Made by a program: the position numbers and the translations under genes. The notes beneath the pieces are model-generated. The model was given only the letters and a program-made list of their open reading frames with translations, was not told where the DNA came from and made no database searches. A stretch of DNA of 64,000 nt from Archangium violaceum Cb vi76. Its GTDB lineage: Bacteria > Myxococcota > Myxococcia > Myxococcales > Myxococcaceae. The stretch spans positions 16,115-80,114 of the forward strand of contig NZ_JPMI01000022.1 in NCBI RefSeq assembly GCF_000733295.1, in the 5' to 3' direction. Shown here one piece after another: positions 8,733-17,560 of the stretch. Position 1 is the stretch's first letter; the number at the start of each line of letters is the position of its first letter.

Positions 8733-11684
8733 ATGAGCAGGCGCTGGGGCCTGTGTGTCCTCGCAGTGCTGTTGGTGCTGACGGGGTGTGCCGATCGGGA
8801 CCGTCCGGCCATCGCCGATGGCAGGCTGGCGGCGACGCCGGGTGGTCTGGACTTCCAGCGGGTGGCGATCTTCGACGGGCGCGAAGCGGAAGTGGTGCTG
8901 CGCAACGTGGGACGCTCCCGCATCATCGTGGACGAGGCCTGGGTGGAGGGCCCTGCCGGAGCCTGGCAGGTGGACTTCACCCACGAGGGCCCGCACTCGC
9001 TCATTCCGGGCGGGGAGTGCACGGTGCGCGTGCGCTTCACGCCGCAGGGCGAGGGGGAGCTGCCGGCCACGCTGGTGGTGCGCTCGGACTCGAAGAAGGA
9101 GCCGCTCATCCGCGTGCGGCTGCAGGGCATGGGGGTGGATGCCTGGGCGCGCGTGACGCCGCGGCGGCTGGACTTCGGCCGCATCGAGGCCGACTCCTCC
9201 AAGACGCTCACCTTCACCGTCAACAACCCCACGGACATGCCCGTGGAGGTGACGCCGAAGCTGGTGGGGGCGGATCGGGATGAATTCTCCTCGGAGCCGG
9301 TGACGCTGGGGCCGGGGGAGCAGCGCGAGGTGCCCATCACCTTCTCGCCGGGGCGGGTGGGGCGCAAGCAGGTGGCGCTGGCGGTGTCGCCGTGCAAGGG
9401 CTGCTCGGACGTGGCGGTGCAGGTGGCGGCCGAGTCCCTGGAGCAGGCCGTGGTGGCCGAGCCTCCGCTGCTCGACTTCGGCTCCATCCCCGTGGACAAG
9501 GACAGCTTCCGGATGGCTCGCCTGCACAACCTCAGCACGGAGCCCATGACGATCACCGAGCTGAAGCTGGAGGGGCGGGATGCCTCCTTCAGCCACGGCG
9601 CTCCGGGGCTGCCGCTGGTGCTGGAGGGCGGAGAGACGCGCACGTGGGAGCTGCGCTACAGCCCGGGCCACATGGGGCCGGCCGAGGACATGGCCTTCTT
9701 CCATGTGGTGAGCAAGCGCCACCCCACCACGGACGTGGCGCTGCGCGGCTTTGGCGGCGCGGCGGAGCTGTGCGTGTCGCCCATCGCCCATGACTTCGGG
9801 CGCCAGCCGATCGGCTCGAAGACGCCGGTCGTGATCAACGTGAAGAACTGCGGCGCCGCCAACGGGGGGCCGCTCACCATCTACGGGCTCGAGTTCCACT
9901 CGTCGGACGGGCACCCGGACACGGACGTGCAGTTCAACGTGGCGCCGCTGCCGCTGCCGCACCGGCTGCTGCCCGGTGAAGAGGTGAGCTTCAAGGTCTT
10001 CTACGAGCCCATGCGCGTGGGGGCCGCGGCGGGCCGGCTGCTGATGACGACGGACGTGTACTCGGGCAACACCACGGAGCTGGACTTCACGGGCCTGGCG
10101 GAGGCGCACCTGCCCTGCCAGCTGGCCGTCACCCCCGCGACGGTGGACTTCGGCACGGTGGAGCCGGGCTACGGCGCGGTGCTGGGCGTGAAGGTGGCCA
10201 ACGTGGGCACGGACCTCTGCGCGGTGAAGGACATCCGCCTGAGCGACGACGGGGGCGGGGTGTTCAGCATGCCCGGAGGCGCACTGGACGGCGTCATCAT
10301 CTGGCCGGGGGACTACTTCAGCTACATGGTGGCCTTCCGCGCGCCCGCGTCGGGCGGTGATTTCACGGGGGCGGTGCAGTTCGAGCCGGCGGATCCCGTC
10401 ACCCCGGTGGTGAGCGTGCCGCTGATGGCGCACTCGCAGAACGCGTGCCTGGTGGCCTCGCCGCGCTTCGTGGACTACGGCGTGTCGCGTCCGGACTGCG
10501 CTCCGGCCCCGCGCGAGGTGAACTACCTCAACGCGTGCCGCAATCCGGTGACGGTGTCCAACGTGTTCATCGGCCCGGGCACGACGGACGGGGAGTTCGA
10601 GCTCCACGACGCGCCGGCCACGCCCTTCACGCTGGATCCGAACGACGGCTTCACCGTGACGGTGGGCTACCTGGCCCAGGTGTACGGGCTGAACATGTCA
10701 CCGCTCTTCGTGGACTCGTCGGACCTGCCGGTGCCGCTGCTCGTCCCGCTCATCGGCGAGTCCTCCAAGCAGATGGACAAGACGGACACGTTCATCCAGC
10801 AGGATGGCTCCAAGGTGGACGTGCTCTTCGTGGTGGACAACACGGCGTCCATGGTGGAGGAGCAGCCGCGCATCGTGGCGGCCATGCCCGCCTTCGCCGA
10901 CGCGGCGCTGGCCCGGGGCGTGGATCTGCACGTGGCCGTCACCACCACGGGCATCGACCCGATCTCCAACGCGTGTCCCGGCGGGGCGCAGGGCGGTGAG
11001 GCGGGCCGCTTCGTCCCGGTGGATGGCACCCGGCCGCGCATCATGACGAACCGCACGCCGGGCCTGGCCTCCGTGCTGCAACAGAACGTGAACGTGGGTC
11101 AGTGCGCCACGGTGGAGCAGGGCTTCGAGGCCGTGCGGCGCGCCCTGTCGCCTCCGCTGGTGAACAACGCGGACGATCCGCGCACGGCCCCGAGGAACGA
11201 CGGCAACCTGGGCTTCCTGCGCGACGAGGCGGCGCTGGTGGTCGTCTTCATGGGGGACGAGGATGACCACTCGCCCGACAGCGTGGACACCTACGTGCGC
11301 TTCCTTCGCACGCGCAAGGGCGAGAACCAGCCGCAGCGCATGACCATCTACGCCATCGCGCCCACGGCCTCCGGCTGCCCCACCGCGGGTGGTGCCGGCA
11401 CGCGCTACGCCGAGGCCGCGGGCCGTACCGGTGGCGAGGTGCTCTCCGTGTGCGCCACGGACTACGCGCCGCTGCTCCGCTCGGTGGCCACCAAGGCGTT
11501 CTCCGCCCAGGACCGCTTCCCGCTCAGCGAGCCGCCAGACGCCGGCAGCATCACCGTGCGCGTGAACGGCTCCCTGGTTACCAGTGGCTGGACCTACGAC
11601 GGCGCCACCAACAGCGTCGTCTTCGCCTCGGCGCCCGCTCCGGGCGCGAAGGTGGAGGTCTATTACCGCCGCGCCTGCCGTTGA
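8733..11684 (+). CDS. large lipoprotein: ASH/choice-of-anchor D repeats plus VWA-like domain
   Basis: 983 residues with a lipoprotein signal (VLAVLLVLTGC, lipidated Cys19). Six related beta domains follow, each opening with a variant of TPxxLDFGxI (for example TPRRLDFGRIEAD, EPPLLDFGSIPVD, TPATVDFGTVEPG), the pattern of HYDIN/ASH-type choice-of-anchor D domains. From about residue 692 there is a von Willebrand A-like domain whose metal site is DNTAS rather than the usual DxSxS, with a later VVFMGDEDDHSPDS that could complete it. The end is a beta domain (SGWTYDGATNSVVFASA). The ATG at 8733 is chosen for the signal peptide. Such proteins are cell-surface adhesion or scaffold proteins; the ligand is unknown. 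Monocistronic as far as can be seen. Confidence 0.85.
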   Translation: MSRRWGLCVLAVLLVLTGCADRDRPAIADGRLAATPGGLDFQRVAIFDGREAEVVLRNVGRSRIIVDEAWVEGPAGAWQVDFTHEGPHSLIPGGECTVRVRFTPQGEGELPATLVVRSDSKKEPLIRVRLQGMGVDAWARVTPRRLDFGRIEADSSKTLTFTVNNPTDMPVEVTPKLVGADRDEFSSEPVTLGPGEQREVPITFSPGRVGRKQVALAVSPCKGCSDVAVQVAAESLEQAVVAEPPLLDFGSIPVDKDSFRMARLHNLSTEPMTITELKLEGRDASFSHGAPGLPLVLEGGETRTWELRYSPGHMGPAEDMAFFHVVSKRHPTTDVALRGFGGAAELCVSPIAHDFGRQPIGSKTPVVINVKNCGAANGGPLTIYGLEFHSSDGHPDTDVQFNVAPLPLPHRLLPGEEVSFKVFYEPMRVGAAAGRLLMTTDVYSGNTTELDFTGLAEAHLPCQLAVTPATVDFGTVEPGYGAVLGVKVANVGTDLCAVKDIRLSDDGGGVFSMPGGALDGVIIWPGDYFSYMVAFRAPASGGDFTGAVQFEPADPVTPVVSVPLMAHSQNACLVASPRFVDYGVSRPDCAPAPREVNYLNACRNPVTVSNVFIGPGTTDGEFELHDAPATPFTLDPNDGFTVTVGYLAQVYGLNMSPLFVDSSDLPVPLLVPLIGESSKQMDKTDTFIQQDGSKVDVLFVVDNTASMVEEQPRIVAAMPAFADAALARGVDLHVAVTTTGIDPISNACPGGAQGGEAGRFVPVDGTRPRIMTNRTPGLASVLQQNVNVGQCATVEQGFEAVRRALSPPLVNNADDPRTAPRNDGNLGFLRDEAALVVVFMGDEDDHSPDSVDTYVRFLRTRKGENQPQRMTIYAIAPTASGCPTAGGAGTRYAEAAGRTGGEVLSVCATDYAPLLRSVATKAFSAQDRFPLSEPPDAGSITVRVNGSLVTSGWTYDGATNSVVFASAPAPGAKVEVYYRRACR

Positions 11685-11848
11685 GCCGCGCGGCGTGAGG
11701 ACGCGCTCCGGGGCCGGTATTCCGGCTCCGGACGGGACATGTCGGCCCCGGGTGCTACAGCTCTGCATCGGTCTGTGCGGTTGACCGGAAAATTGGACGG
11801 CACCCCATGCTGAGTACCCTGAGCGCGTCCCCGCAGCAGGAGGCGACG

Positions 11849-12226
11849 GTGAGCTCCCGACAGCACGACGACAATTCCACCTCCGAGCGTCCGCTCACCC
11901 GCCGCTCGTCCACACCGGCCGCCCGCTCGCCTGGCGGCCTGCGTGTCATCGAAGGAGGAGGGCAGCGCCGGCAGGACGAGCCGCTCGTCTCCCGCGATGC
12001 CGTGGCCCGCGTGCTCATGGAGGCGGGCGTGGATCTGCTCCTGCGCCGCATCAGCCCGGCCCGGGCCGCGGAGATCGAGCGCAAGGTGGACCGGGTATTG
12101 GATTTGTTCGACCGGGTGGACGCCGCCCCCCTGCTGATGCCCGTGCTGCAGCGGCACCTGGACGACCTGGAGGCCCTCATGAGGGAGACCCGCCAGGTCA
12201 GGGCTCCCGCCCGTCGCGGCGGGTAG
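11849..12226 (+). CDS. hypothetical protein, 125 aa
   Basis: A 125-residue protein starting at the GTG at 11849, chosen because a perfect AGGAGG lies five bases before it; an ATG at 11807 in frame lacks one. The first 45 residues are Ser/Thr/Arg-rich and probably disordered. The rest is helical (VARVLMEAGVDLLLRRISPA, ERKVDRVLDLFDRVD). No known family. It precedes the two Ser/Thr kinases by about 150 bases and could be functionally linked, but this is only position. Confidence 0.6.
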   Translation: MSSRQHDDNSTSERPLTRRSSTPAARSPGGLRVIEGGGQRRQDEPLVSRDAVARVLMEAGVDLLLRRISPARAAEIERKVDRVLDLFDRVDAAPLLMPVLQRHLDDLEALMRETRQVRAPARRGG

Positions 12227-12373
12227 TGCGTCCCGAGGGGGCGTACGGGGGAAAAGTGCGACAGGAGGTTTGACCCTCCCGGCCGGGCCGCTTACGCTCG
12301 GGGGCCCCTTCCGCCTCCAGGTGTTCCTCCTGCACGGCGTGACCGCCGTACCCAGGGGGGGCCGCGTCGCACC

Positions 12374-14254
12374 GTGTCGAACGAGAACTACGGCAAATAC
12401 CAGCTCCTCAAGCGGCTCGCCATGGGAGGCATGGCGCAGATCTATCTCGCGCGCCAGCGGGGTCCCGAGGGCTTCGAGAAGCTGCTGGTCATCAAGCGCA
12501 TCCTCCCGCATCTGGCGGAGAACGAGGACTTCGTCCGGATGTTCCTGGACGAGGCGCGCATCGCCGCCCGGTTGGATCACCCCAACATCGTCGACATCTA
12601 CGACCTGGGGGCGCAGGACGACACCTTCTTCATCGCCATGGAGTACATCCACGGCGAGGATCTGCGGCGCGTGTGGAAGCGGGCGGAGCGCAGCGGGCAG
12701 CTGATTCCCGTGCCGCTGGTGTGCCGCATCATGATCGAGGCCTGCGCGGGCCTGGACCATGCGCACAAGCAGAAGGACGCCCAGGGCAAGCCGCTGGGCA
12801 TCGTCCACCGGGACATCTCCCCGCAGAACATCCTCCTGACGTTCGAGGGGCGGGTGAAGGTGGTGGACTTCGGCATCGCCAAGGCGGCGGACCAGGCCAC
12901 CGTGACGCGCTCGGGGGTGCTCAAGGGCAAGTACTCGTACATGTCGCCGGAGCAGGCCGCCGGGAACAAGAGCCTGGACTGCCGCACGGACATCTTCGCC
13001 CTGGGCGTGGTGCTCTACGAACTGCTCACCGGGATGCGCCTCTTCAAGCGCCTCACGGACATGGCCACGCTGCAGGCGGTGGCGGATTGCGAGATTCAAC
13101 CGCCCTCGCAGATCAACCCGCGGGTGCCGAAGGACCTGGACCCCATCGTCATGAAGGCGCTGACGCGCAAGCCGGAGGACCGGTACGCGGAGGCGCTGCA
13201 ACTGCAACTGGCGCTGGAGGACTGGCTGCTCGCCCACCAGTTGCCGTCGTCCACGGCGCACGTGGCGGCCTTCATGAAGGAGCTGTACGCCGCGCGGCTG
13301 GCCGAGGAGGCGCGGCTGGGGGATGTGCTGGTGGTGGACGATGCCGAGAGTGCCTCGCCCGCCGGTGCTGGGAAGACGCCCGACAAGGCCTCCGAGAAAT
13401 CCTCCGCCGAGACGATGGCGGCGCCGCGCCAGCCGGGCACGCAGGTGCCGCTGCCGGAGCGGCCCTCGCTGCGCACCCCGAGATTGAAGGATGCGCGGGG
13501 CACCTCCGAGCGCAAGGCCGTGGAGCCCCGGCGCACCGTGGACATCCGCCGTGCGTCGGCGCCCGAGCTCGCCGAGGAGCCGCGCTCCTACGCCCCCGAG
13601 AAGTCCACCCGTCGCCGGACCCCGCCGCCCGAGCCCGGAGACGAGTCGCTCTCCGAGGAGTCGGACCCCGAGAAGACCCTGGCGCCGAGGTCGAGCCGGT
13701 CGCGTCAGCCGGCCGTGCAGCCGCCTCCCCAGGAGCCCCAGGAGCCCCGGAAGCCGTACCGGGTCGCGCTGCTGGCGGTGGGCGTGGGGCTCATCGTGGG
13801 CGTGGGCCTGGGCGGATGGTTCGCCCTGCACGCGGAGCGCGCTCCGGTGGCGGTGGCGCCCGTGACGAAGCCCGCTCCGCCGGAGCCCTCGCCTTCCGTC
13901 CCCGAGCAACAGGCGCCTCCTCGCGAGGAGCCGAAGCCCGTGGTGGCGGCCACCCCGCCCACTCCCACGCCCTCGCCCCGGGTGGAGCAGAAGCCGGAGC
14001 CCGAGCGGCCCACTCCGGGCCCGGTGGAGCGCGTGGCCTCGCAGGAGTCGCGCCGGGGAACGGTGCGCTTCGCGGTCACGCCCTGGGCCGAGGTGTCCTG
14101 CGGTGGGCGCAACCTGGGCACCACGCCGCTGCCGGACGTTTCCCTCTCCGTCGGCGAGTATGAGTGCAAGTTCTCGAACCCGGAGTTTGGGACGCGTACC
14201 CAGCGGGTCGAGGTGAAGGCCAACAGCCACACCAAAGTGGTCGTGAAGTTCTAG
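12374..14254 (+). CDS. membrane Ser/Thr protein kinase with C-terminal PEGA domain
   Basis: 626 residues from a GTG start. N-terminal Hanks-type kinase (about 8-290): glycine loop LAMGGMAQIYLA, catalytic lysine in VIKR, catalytic loop VHRDISPQN, DFGIAK, and activation segment ending in YMSPEQAAG. A charged linker rich in Pro/Arg/Ser follows, then one membrane helix (about 475-490, VALLAVGVGLIVGVGLGGWF), a Pro/Glu-rich stretch, and a PEGA-type beta domain at the end (GTVRFAVTPWAEVSCGG) on the other side of the membrane. All catalytic residues are present. It is followed 22 bases later by a paralogous kinase, so the pair is probably co-transcribed. PEGA domains are thought to bind extracytoplasmic ligands; target proteins are unknown. 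Confidence 0.93.
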   Translation: MSNENYGKYQLLKRLAMGGMAQIYLARQRGPEGFEKLLVIKRILPHLAENEDFVRMFLDEARIAARLDHPNIVDIYDLGAQDDTFFIAMEYIHGEDLRRVWKRAERSGQLIPVPLVCRIMIEACAGLDHAHKQKDAQGKPLGIVHRDISPQNILLTFEGRVKVVDFGIAKAADQATVTRSGVLKGKYSYMSPEQAAGNKSLDCRTDIFALGVVLYELLTGMRLFKRLTDMATLQAVADCEIQPPSQINPRVPKDLDPIVMKALTRKPEDRYAEALQLQLALEDWLLAHQLPSSTAHVAAFMKELYAARLAEEARLGDVLVVDDAESASPAGAGKTPDKASEKSSAETMAAPRQPGTQVPLPERPSLRTPRLKDARGTSERKAVEPRRTVDIRRASAPELAEEPRSYAPEKSTRRRTPPPEPGDESLSEESDPEKTLAPRSSRSRQPAVQPPPQEPQEPRKPYRVALLAVGVGLIVGVGLGGWFALHAERAPVAVAPVTKPAPPEPSPSVPEQQAPPREEPKPVVAATPPTPTPSPRVEQKPEPERPTPGPVERVASQESRRGTVRFAVTPWAEVSCGGRNLGTTPLPDVSLSVGEYECKFSNPEFGTRTQRVEVKANSHTKVVVKF

Positions 14255-14276
14255 CTCGTTCTCCGGGATCTCCGCC

Positions 14277-16220
14277 TTGACACTCGAAGCAGGTACCCCC
14301 ATCGGCAAGTACGTCGTCAAGCGCAAGCTCGCCGAGGGAGGCATGGCGGAGATCTACCTGGCCACCTCCACGGGCGCCGAGGGCTTCGAGAAGGAAGTCG
14401 TCATCAAGCGCGTGCGCTCGTTCCTGTCGGACGACGAGAGCTTCGTGCAGATGTTCATCGCCGAGGCGCGGCTGGCCTCGGGGCTCAACCACGCCAACGT
14501 GGTGCAGATCTTCGACTTCGCCAAGCACGAGGACTCGTACTACCTGGCCATGGAGTACGTGCGCGGCTGCTCGCTGTGGGAGCTGCGCAAGCGCTGCCGG
14601 GAGAAGGGCATCTCCGTTCCGCCCGTGCTGGTGGCGCACATCGGCGCGCAGGTGGCGGCCGGGCTGCACTACGCGCACCGGCTCAAGTCCTCGGATGGGG
14701 CGCTGGTGCACCTGGTGCACCGCGACGTCACCCCGCACAACGTGCTGCTGTCCTACGACGGCGCGGTGAAGCTCACCGACTTCGGCATCGCCAAGGCCAG
14801 CAACAAACTGACCCAGCCGGGCGTGCTCAAGGGCAAGTTCGCGTACATGTCTCCGGAGCAGGCGCGCGGGGAAGAGGTGGACGCGCGCACGGACGTCTTC
14901 GCGCTCGGCGTGGTGCTCTGGGAGATGCTCACCGGGGGCAAGCTGTTCGACGGGGACTCGGAGATGGCCGTGCTCCGGGCCGTGCAGGAGAGCGTCATCG
15001 CCCGGCCGGCCCGCCTCAACCCGGACGTGCCCGAGGAGCTGGACCGCGTGGTGTGCACCGCGCTCGAGCGGGACCCGGAGGCCCGCTACCAGTCGGCGGG
15101 CGAGCTGGAGCGTGCGCTCGCTCAGTGCGTGCTGCGCAGCGCGAACAGCGTGGACGAGACGGACGTGGGCACCTTCGTCCGGCGGCTCTTCGACGTCCCG
15201 CTCACCCAGTTCATCGCGGTGCCGTCCGCGCTGATGGAGCGCTCGCAGCGCAGCCGCTCCGGCAGCGTGCCCGTGGCGGGGACGACCCCGGGCGCGCCGG
15301 CCCGGAGCCGCACGGGAGAGGCGCCCTCGGTGCAGGTGGCGGAGCCCGCCGCCCAGGTGTCCTCGCCCGCGCGCGAGCCCACCGCGGTGTTGCCCGGCTC
15401 GAACCCGGCCTCGGGGCGCGACAGGCCCGTGCGCCCGGACGCCTCCGAGGAGGCCCTGGTCTCCGCCTCCACCCAGGTGTTGTCCCGCGACCCGCTTCCT
15501 CCTCGCTCCACCCAGCCGCTGCCCCCGGCCGAGGGGACGAGGAACTCCCGCCCCATGCCCGTGGTGGGCCCGGTGGAGCAGGGGAGTGCGCCGCGGCCCG
15601 CGGCCCTCGAGTCCGTTCCCGCCCCCGTCCGGGAGGCCCAGGTGATGTCGCCGGTGACCTCCGCTCCGGAAGCCAGCGGACCGAAGCGCGGGAGCAAGGG
15701 GCTCTGGGTCGGCGCGAGCGCGGTGGCCGTGGTCCTCATCGGCGGGGTGGCGGCCCTGGTGGCACCGTCGAAGCCGCCGGCCACCTCGGCTCCTGCCACG
15801 TCCTCCGCGCAGGACACCGCCTCTCCCGCACCGAAGGCCGAGGTTCCCCCGCCGCCGGCCCCCGAGCCCGTGCTCGCGGCGGCACCCGATGCGGGCTCTC
15901 CCGACGCGGGAGCCCTGGCGGCCGCGGCACCTCCGCCCGAGCCACCTCCCGCCCAGACGGGGAGCGCGGAGCAGACCCCGGCGGAGCAGGCTCCCGTCGT
16001 GGAGGCGAAGGGGACTCTCTCCGTCAAGGCCGTGCCGTATGCCGACGTCTATGTCGACGGCAAGCTGGTCCGGCGCGAGCTGCAGGGGACCGCGATCATT
16101 CCGCTCGTGGCCGGTCCCCACAAGGTGACCTTCAAGCACCCCTCGCGCACTGAGTCCTTCGACATCACCCTCGCGCCCAACGGCCGGGTGACGAAGGCCT
16201 TCAACGCGACGCGCAAGTAG
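14277..16220 (+). CDS. membrane Ser/Thr protein kinase with PEGA domain (tandem paralogue)
   Basis: 647 residues, apparently starting at a TTG at 14277, since kinase homology begins almost at once (TPIGKYVVKRKLAEGGMAEI). Kinase core residues are complete: VVIKRV, VHRDVTPHN, DFGIAKASN, and activation segment GKFAYMSPEQARG. After about residue 290 come a long Pro/Ser/Thr/Glu-rich linker, a membrane helix (LWVGASAVAVVLIGGVAALV, about 480-500), an Ala/Pro-rich spacer and a PEGA-type domain (GTLSVKAVPYADVYVDGKLV). Same architecture as the kinase immediately upstream, so a tandem duplication with diverged linkers. The rare start codon may keep its level below that of its neighbour. Substrates unknown. 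Confidence 0.92.
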   Translation: MTLEAGTPIGKYVVKRKLAEGGMAEIYLATSTGAEGFEKEVVIKRVRSFLSDDESFVQMFIAEARLASGLNHANVVQIFDFAKHEDSYYLAMEYVRGCSLWELRKRCREKGISVPPVLVAHIGAQVAAGLHYAHRLKSSDGALVHLVHRDVTPHNVLLSYDGAVKLTDFGIAKASNKLTQPGVLKGKFAYMSPEQARGEEVDARTDVFALGVVLWEMLTGGKLFDGDSEMAVLRAVQESVIARPARLNPDVPEELDRVVCTALERDPEARYQSAGELERALAQCVLRSANSVDETDVGTFVRRLFDVPLTQFIAVPSALMERSQRSRSGSVPVAGTTPGAPARSRTGEAPSVQVAEPAAQVSSPAREPTAVLPGSNPASGRDRPVRPDASEEALVSASTQVLSRDPLPPRSTQPLPPAEGTRNSRPMPVVGPVEQGSAPRPAALESVPAPVREAQVMSPVTSAPEASGPKRGSKGLWVGASAVAVVLIGGVAALVAPSKPPATSAPATSSAQDTASPAPKAEVPPPPAPEPVLAAAPDAGSPDAGALAAAAPPPEPPPAQTGSAEQTPAEQAPVVEAKGTLSVKAVPYADVYVDGKLVRRELQGTAIIPLVAGPHKVTFKHPSRTESFDITLAPNGRVTKAFNATRK

Positions 16221-16255
16221 CGCGCCCGCCGTTCACTTCCCGACCCCGTAACCCC

Positions 16256-16280
16256 CGCGCCGCCGGCTCGCTCCGGCGCG
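16256..16280 (+). terminator. GC-rich hairpin after the kinase pair
   Basis: Arms CGCGCCG and CGGCGCG (16256-16262 and 16274-16280) with an 11-base loop, 36 bases after the kinase stop. There is no T run after it, so it may be a rho-type or weak terminator, or a barrier separating the kinases from the MerR promoter. Confidence 0.35.
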
Positions 16281-16326
16281 CCACGGCCCTCGTACGCCCG
16301 GTGCTACCGACTGCTACAGGCTTTTG

Positions 16327-16388
16327 TTGACAGCTTCGCGGGCTTTCTGGCATTCAATGGCGTCCATTCAGTACAGTATATTGAATGG
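16327..16388 (+). promoter_or_regulatory. candidate autoregulatory operator and promoter of the MerR-type gene
   Basis: A consensus -35 hexamer TTGACA (16327-16332) is followed by a cluster of TGAATGG/CCATTCA half-sites: CATTCA at 16351-16356, CCATTCA at 16364-16370 and its inverted copy TGAATGG at 16382-16388. The last pair forms an inverted repeat with an 11-base spacer, and its right arm includes the ATG at 16385. A TACAGT at 16372-16377 is placed like a -10 for a leaderless message. The site is directly upstream of a MerR-type regulator, so autoregulation is the simplest reading. Confidence 0.5.
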
Positions 16389-16909
16389 AAGGCATGCGGT
16401 TGCTGGAGCCCGACGAGCTCGAACGCATCGAACGCGACTTCGCTGGCGGGCTGCCCGCGAGGGAGATCCTCGAGATCTTCCGTCCCCGCGGCGTTCAGCT
16501 CTCCGAGGCGACGTTCCGCAAGTACGTGCAGGTAGGCCTGTTGCCCCGCAGCCGCCGGGTGGGGCGCAAGGGCAAGCACCAGGGGAGCCGGGGCCTGTAC
16601 CCGGTGGAATCAGTTCGGCGGATCAACGCCATCAAAAAAATGATGGCCGAGGGTCACACCCTGGAGGACATCAAGCGCTCCTTCTTGTTTCAAAAGAATC
16701 ACATCGATCAGCTGGAGCGGGATCTCTCCGAGGTGTTCGAGGGTTTTCAGGATCAGATGGGGGAGCGCGCGTTCGGTACGGAGTACCGGCGCGCACTGGA
16801 AGCAGAGCTGGCATCGTTGAAGTCAAGGGCTCGGGAACTGGTCCGGGATGTGTCCCGGCTGGGAAGCGCGGTCACCGCGCGCCGAGACGAAAAGCTCCAT
16901 TCGCCGTAG
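16385..16909 (+). CDS. MerR-type helix-turn-helix transcriptional regulator
   Basis: 174 residues. The N-terminal part has a winged-helix DNA-binding domain of MerR type (LPAREILEIF, ATFRKYVQVGLLPRSRR, then RRINAIKKMMAEGHTLEDIK), in which a proposed tyrosine/wing segment precedes the helical hairpin. The C-terminal half is a long charged helix suited to dimerisation (EYRRALEAELASLKSRAREL). No cysteines, so it is not a metal or redox sensor of the CueR/SoxR kind. The start at 16385 has no ribosome site; the next ATG at 16394 has GGAAGG too close. Either the message is leaderless or starts elsewhere. It is followed 48 bases later by a sigma-region-4-like gene, probably in the same operon. Confidence 0.8.
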   Translation: MEGMRLLEPDELERIERDFAGGLPAREILEIFRPRGVQLSEATFRKYVQVGLLPRSRRVGRKGKHQGSRGLYPVESVRRINAIKKMMAEGHTLEDIKRSFLFQKNHIDQLERDLSEVFEGFQDQMGERAFGTEYRRALEAELASLKSRARELVRDVSRLGSAVTARRDEKLHSP

Positions 16910-16957
16910 GCTGAAGGGTGGGGGACCGGGTAGAGTGGACTCATCGTTGGAGGGGAC

Positions 16958-17452
16958 ATGTCTGAAGTGAAGCAGCAGCGGCCGGAGGAGGAGGCGCCCG
17001 CGGAGGCGGATGGTGGGGCGGAGCGCCGTCGCTCGAAGACGATGTCGCGGAAGGAGATGGCCAGGGATCTGCGCCGCCGCCGATTGACGGGGCAGATCGA
17101 TCCCGAGGAGAGCGAGCTCCTCACCGCCGTCGACTCGCAGCGGCCGAAGACGCGGGCGGACTGTGTGAACGGTCCCCGTCCGTGCCTCTTCGTGTCCTGC
17201 AAGCACAACCTCTATCTGGATGTGAACCCGGAGACCGGGTCCATCAAGCTCAACTTCCCGGACAAGGAGATCTGGGAGCTGGAGCACACCTGCGCCCTGG
17301 ACGTGGCGGAGAAGGGTGGCATCACGCTCGAGGAGGTGGGCGCCATCATGAACCTCACCCGCGAGCGCATCCGTCAGGTGGAGACGCGCGGCCTGCTCAA
17401 GCTGCGCGAGGCCACCGAGGCCGAGCCCCCGGTCTCCGCCCGCAAGCCCTGA
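16958..17452 (+). CDS. sigma-70 region 4-like DNA-binding protein with four cysteines
   Basis: 164 residues with a good GGAGGGG ribosome site. The C-terminal part (about 119-152) is a sigma-70 region 4 helix-turn-helix ([20 protein letters not shown], then [11 protein letters not shown]). There is no region 2, so it is not a complete sigma factor. In the middle lie four cysteines, Cys69, Cys76, Cys81 and Cys112 ([29 protein letters not shown]), spaced as in small metal or Fe-S sites. The first 45 residues are charged and probably disordered. A redox- or metal-responsive transcription modulator is an inference from this arrangement. Its upstream neighbour is a MerR-type regulator. Confidence 0.75.
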   Translation: MSEVKQQRPEEEAPAEADGGAERRRSKTMSRKEMARDLRRRRLTGQIDPEESELLTAVDSQRPKTRADCVNGPRPCLFVSCKHNLYLDVNPETGSIKLNFPDKEIWELEHTCALDVAEKGGITLEEVGAIMNLTRERIRQVETRGLLKLREATEAEPPVSARKP

Positions 17453-17496
17453 AAATCGGGCCGGAATCCGTTGCCGCACACGGGTTGCATGCTTCG

Positions 17497-17525
17497 TTGA
17501 CACCCCGTGGGGTGGTTGCTAGACG
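17497..17525 (+). promoter_or_regulatory. candidate purH promoter with internal dyad
   Basis: TTGACA at 17497-17502 is followed after 17 bases by TAGACG (17520-17525), a plausible -35/-10 pair. The spacer holds an inverted repeat, CACCCC at 17501-17506 and GGGGTG at 17509-17514, which could be an operator. It stands about 35 bases before the proposed purH start at 17561. Confidence 0.4.
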
Positions 17526-17560
17526 GGCCGCCTCTCCTACAGACAGAGGCGTGCAAACCC

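Noticed and set aside
16348..16384. Sigma-54 promoter before the MerR-type gene
   Set aside because: TGGCA occurs but the -12 element (TGC at the right distance) is absent.
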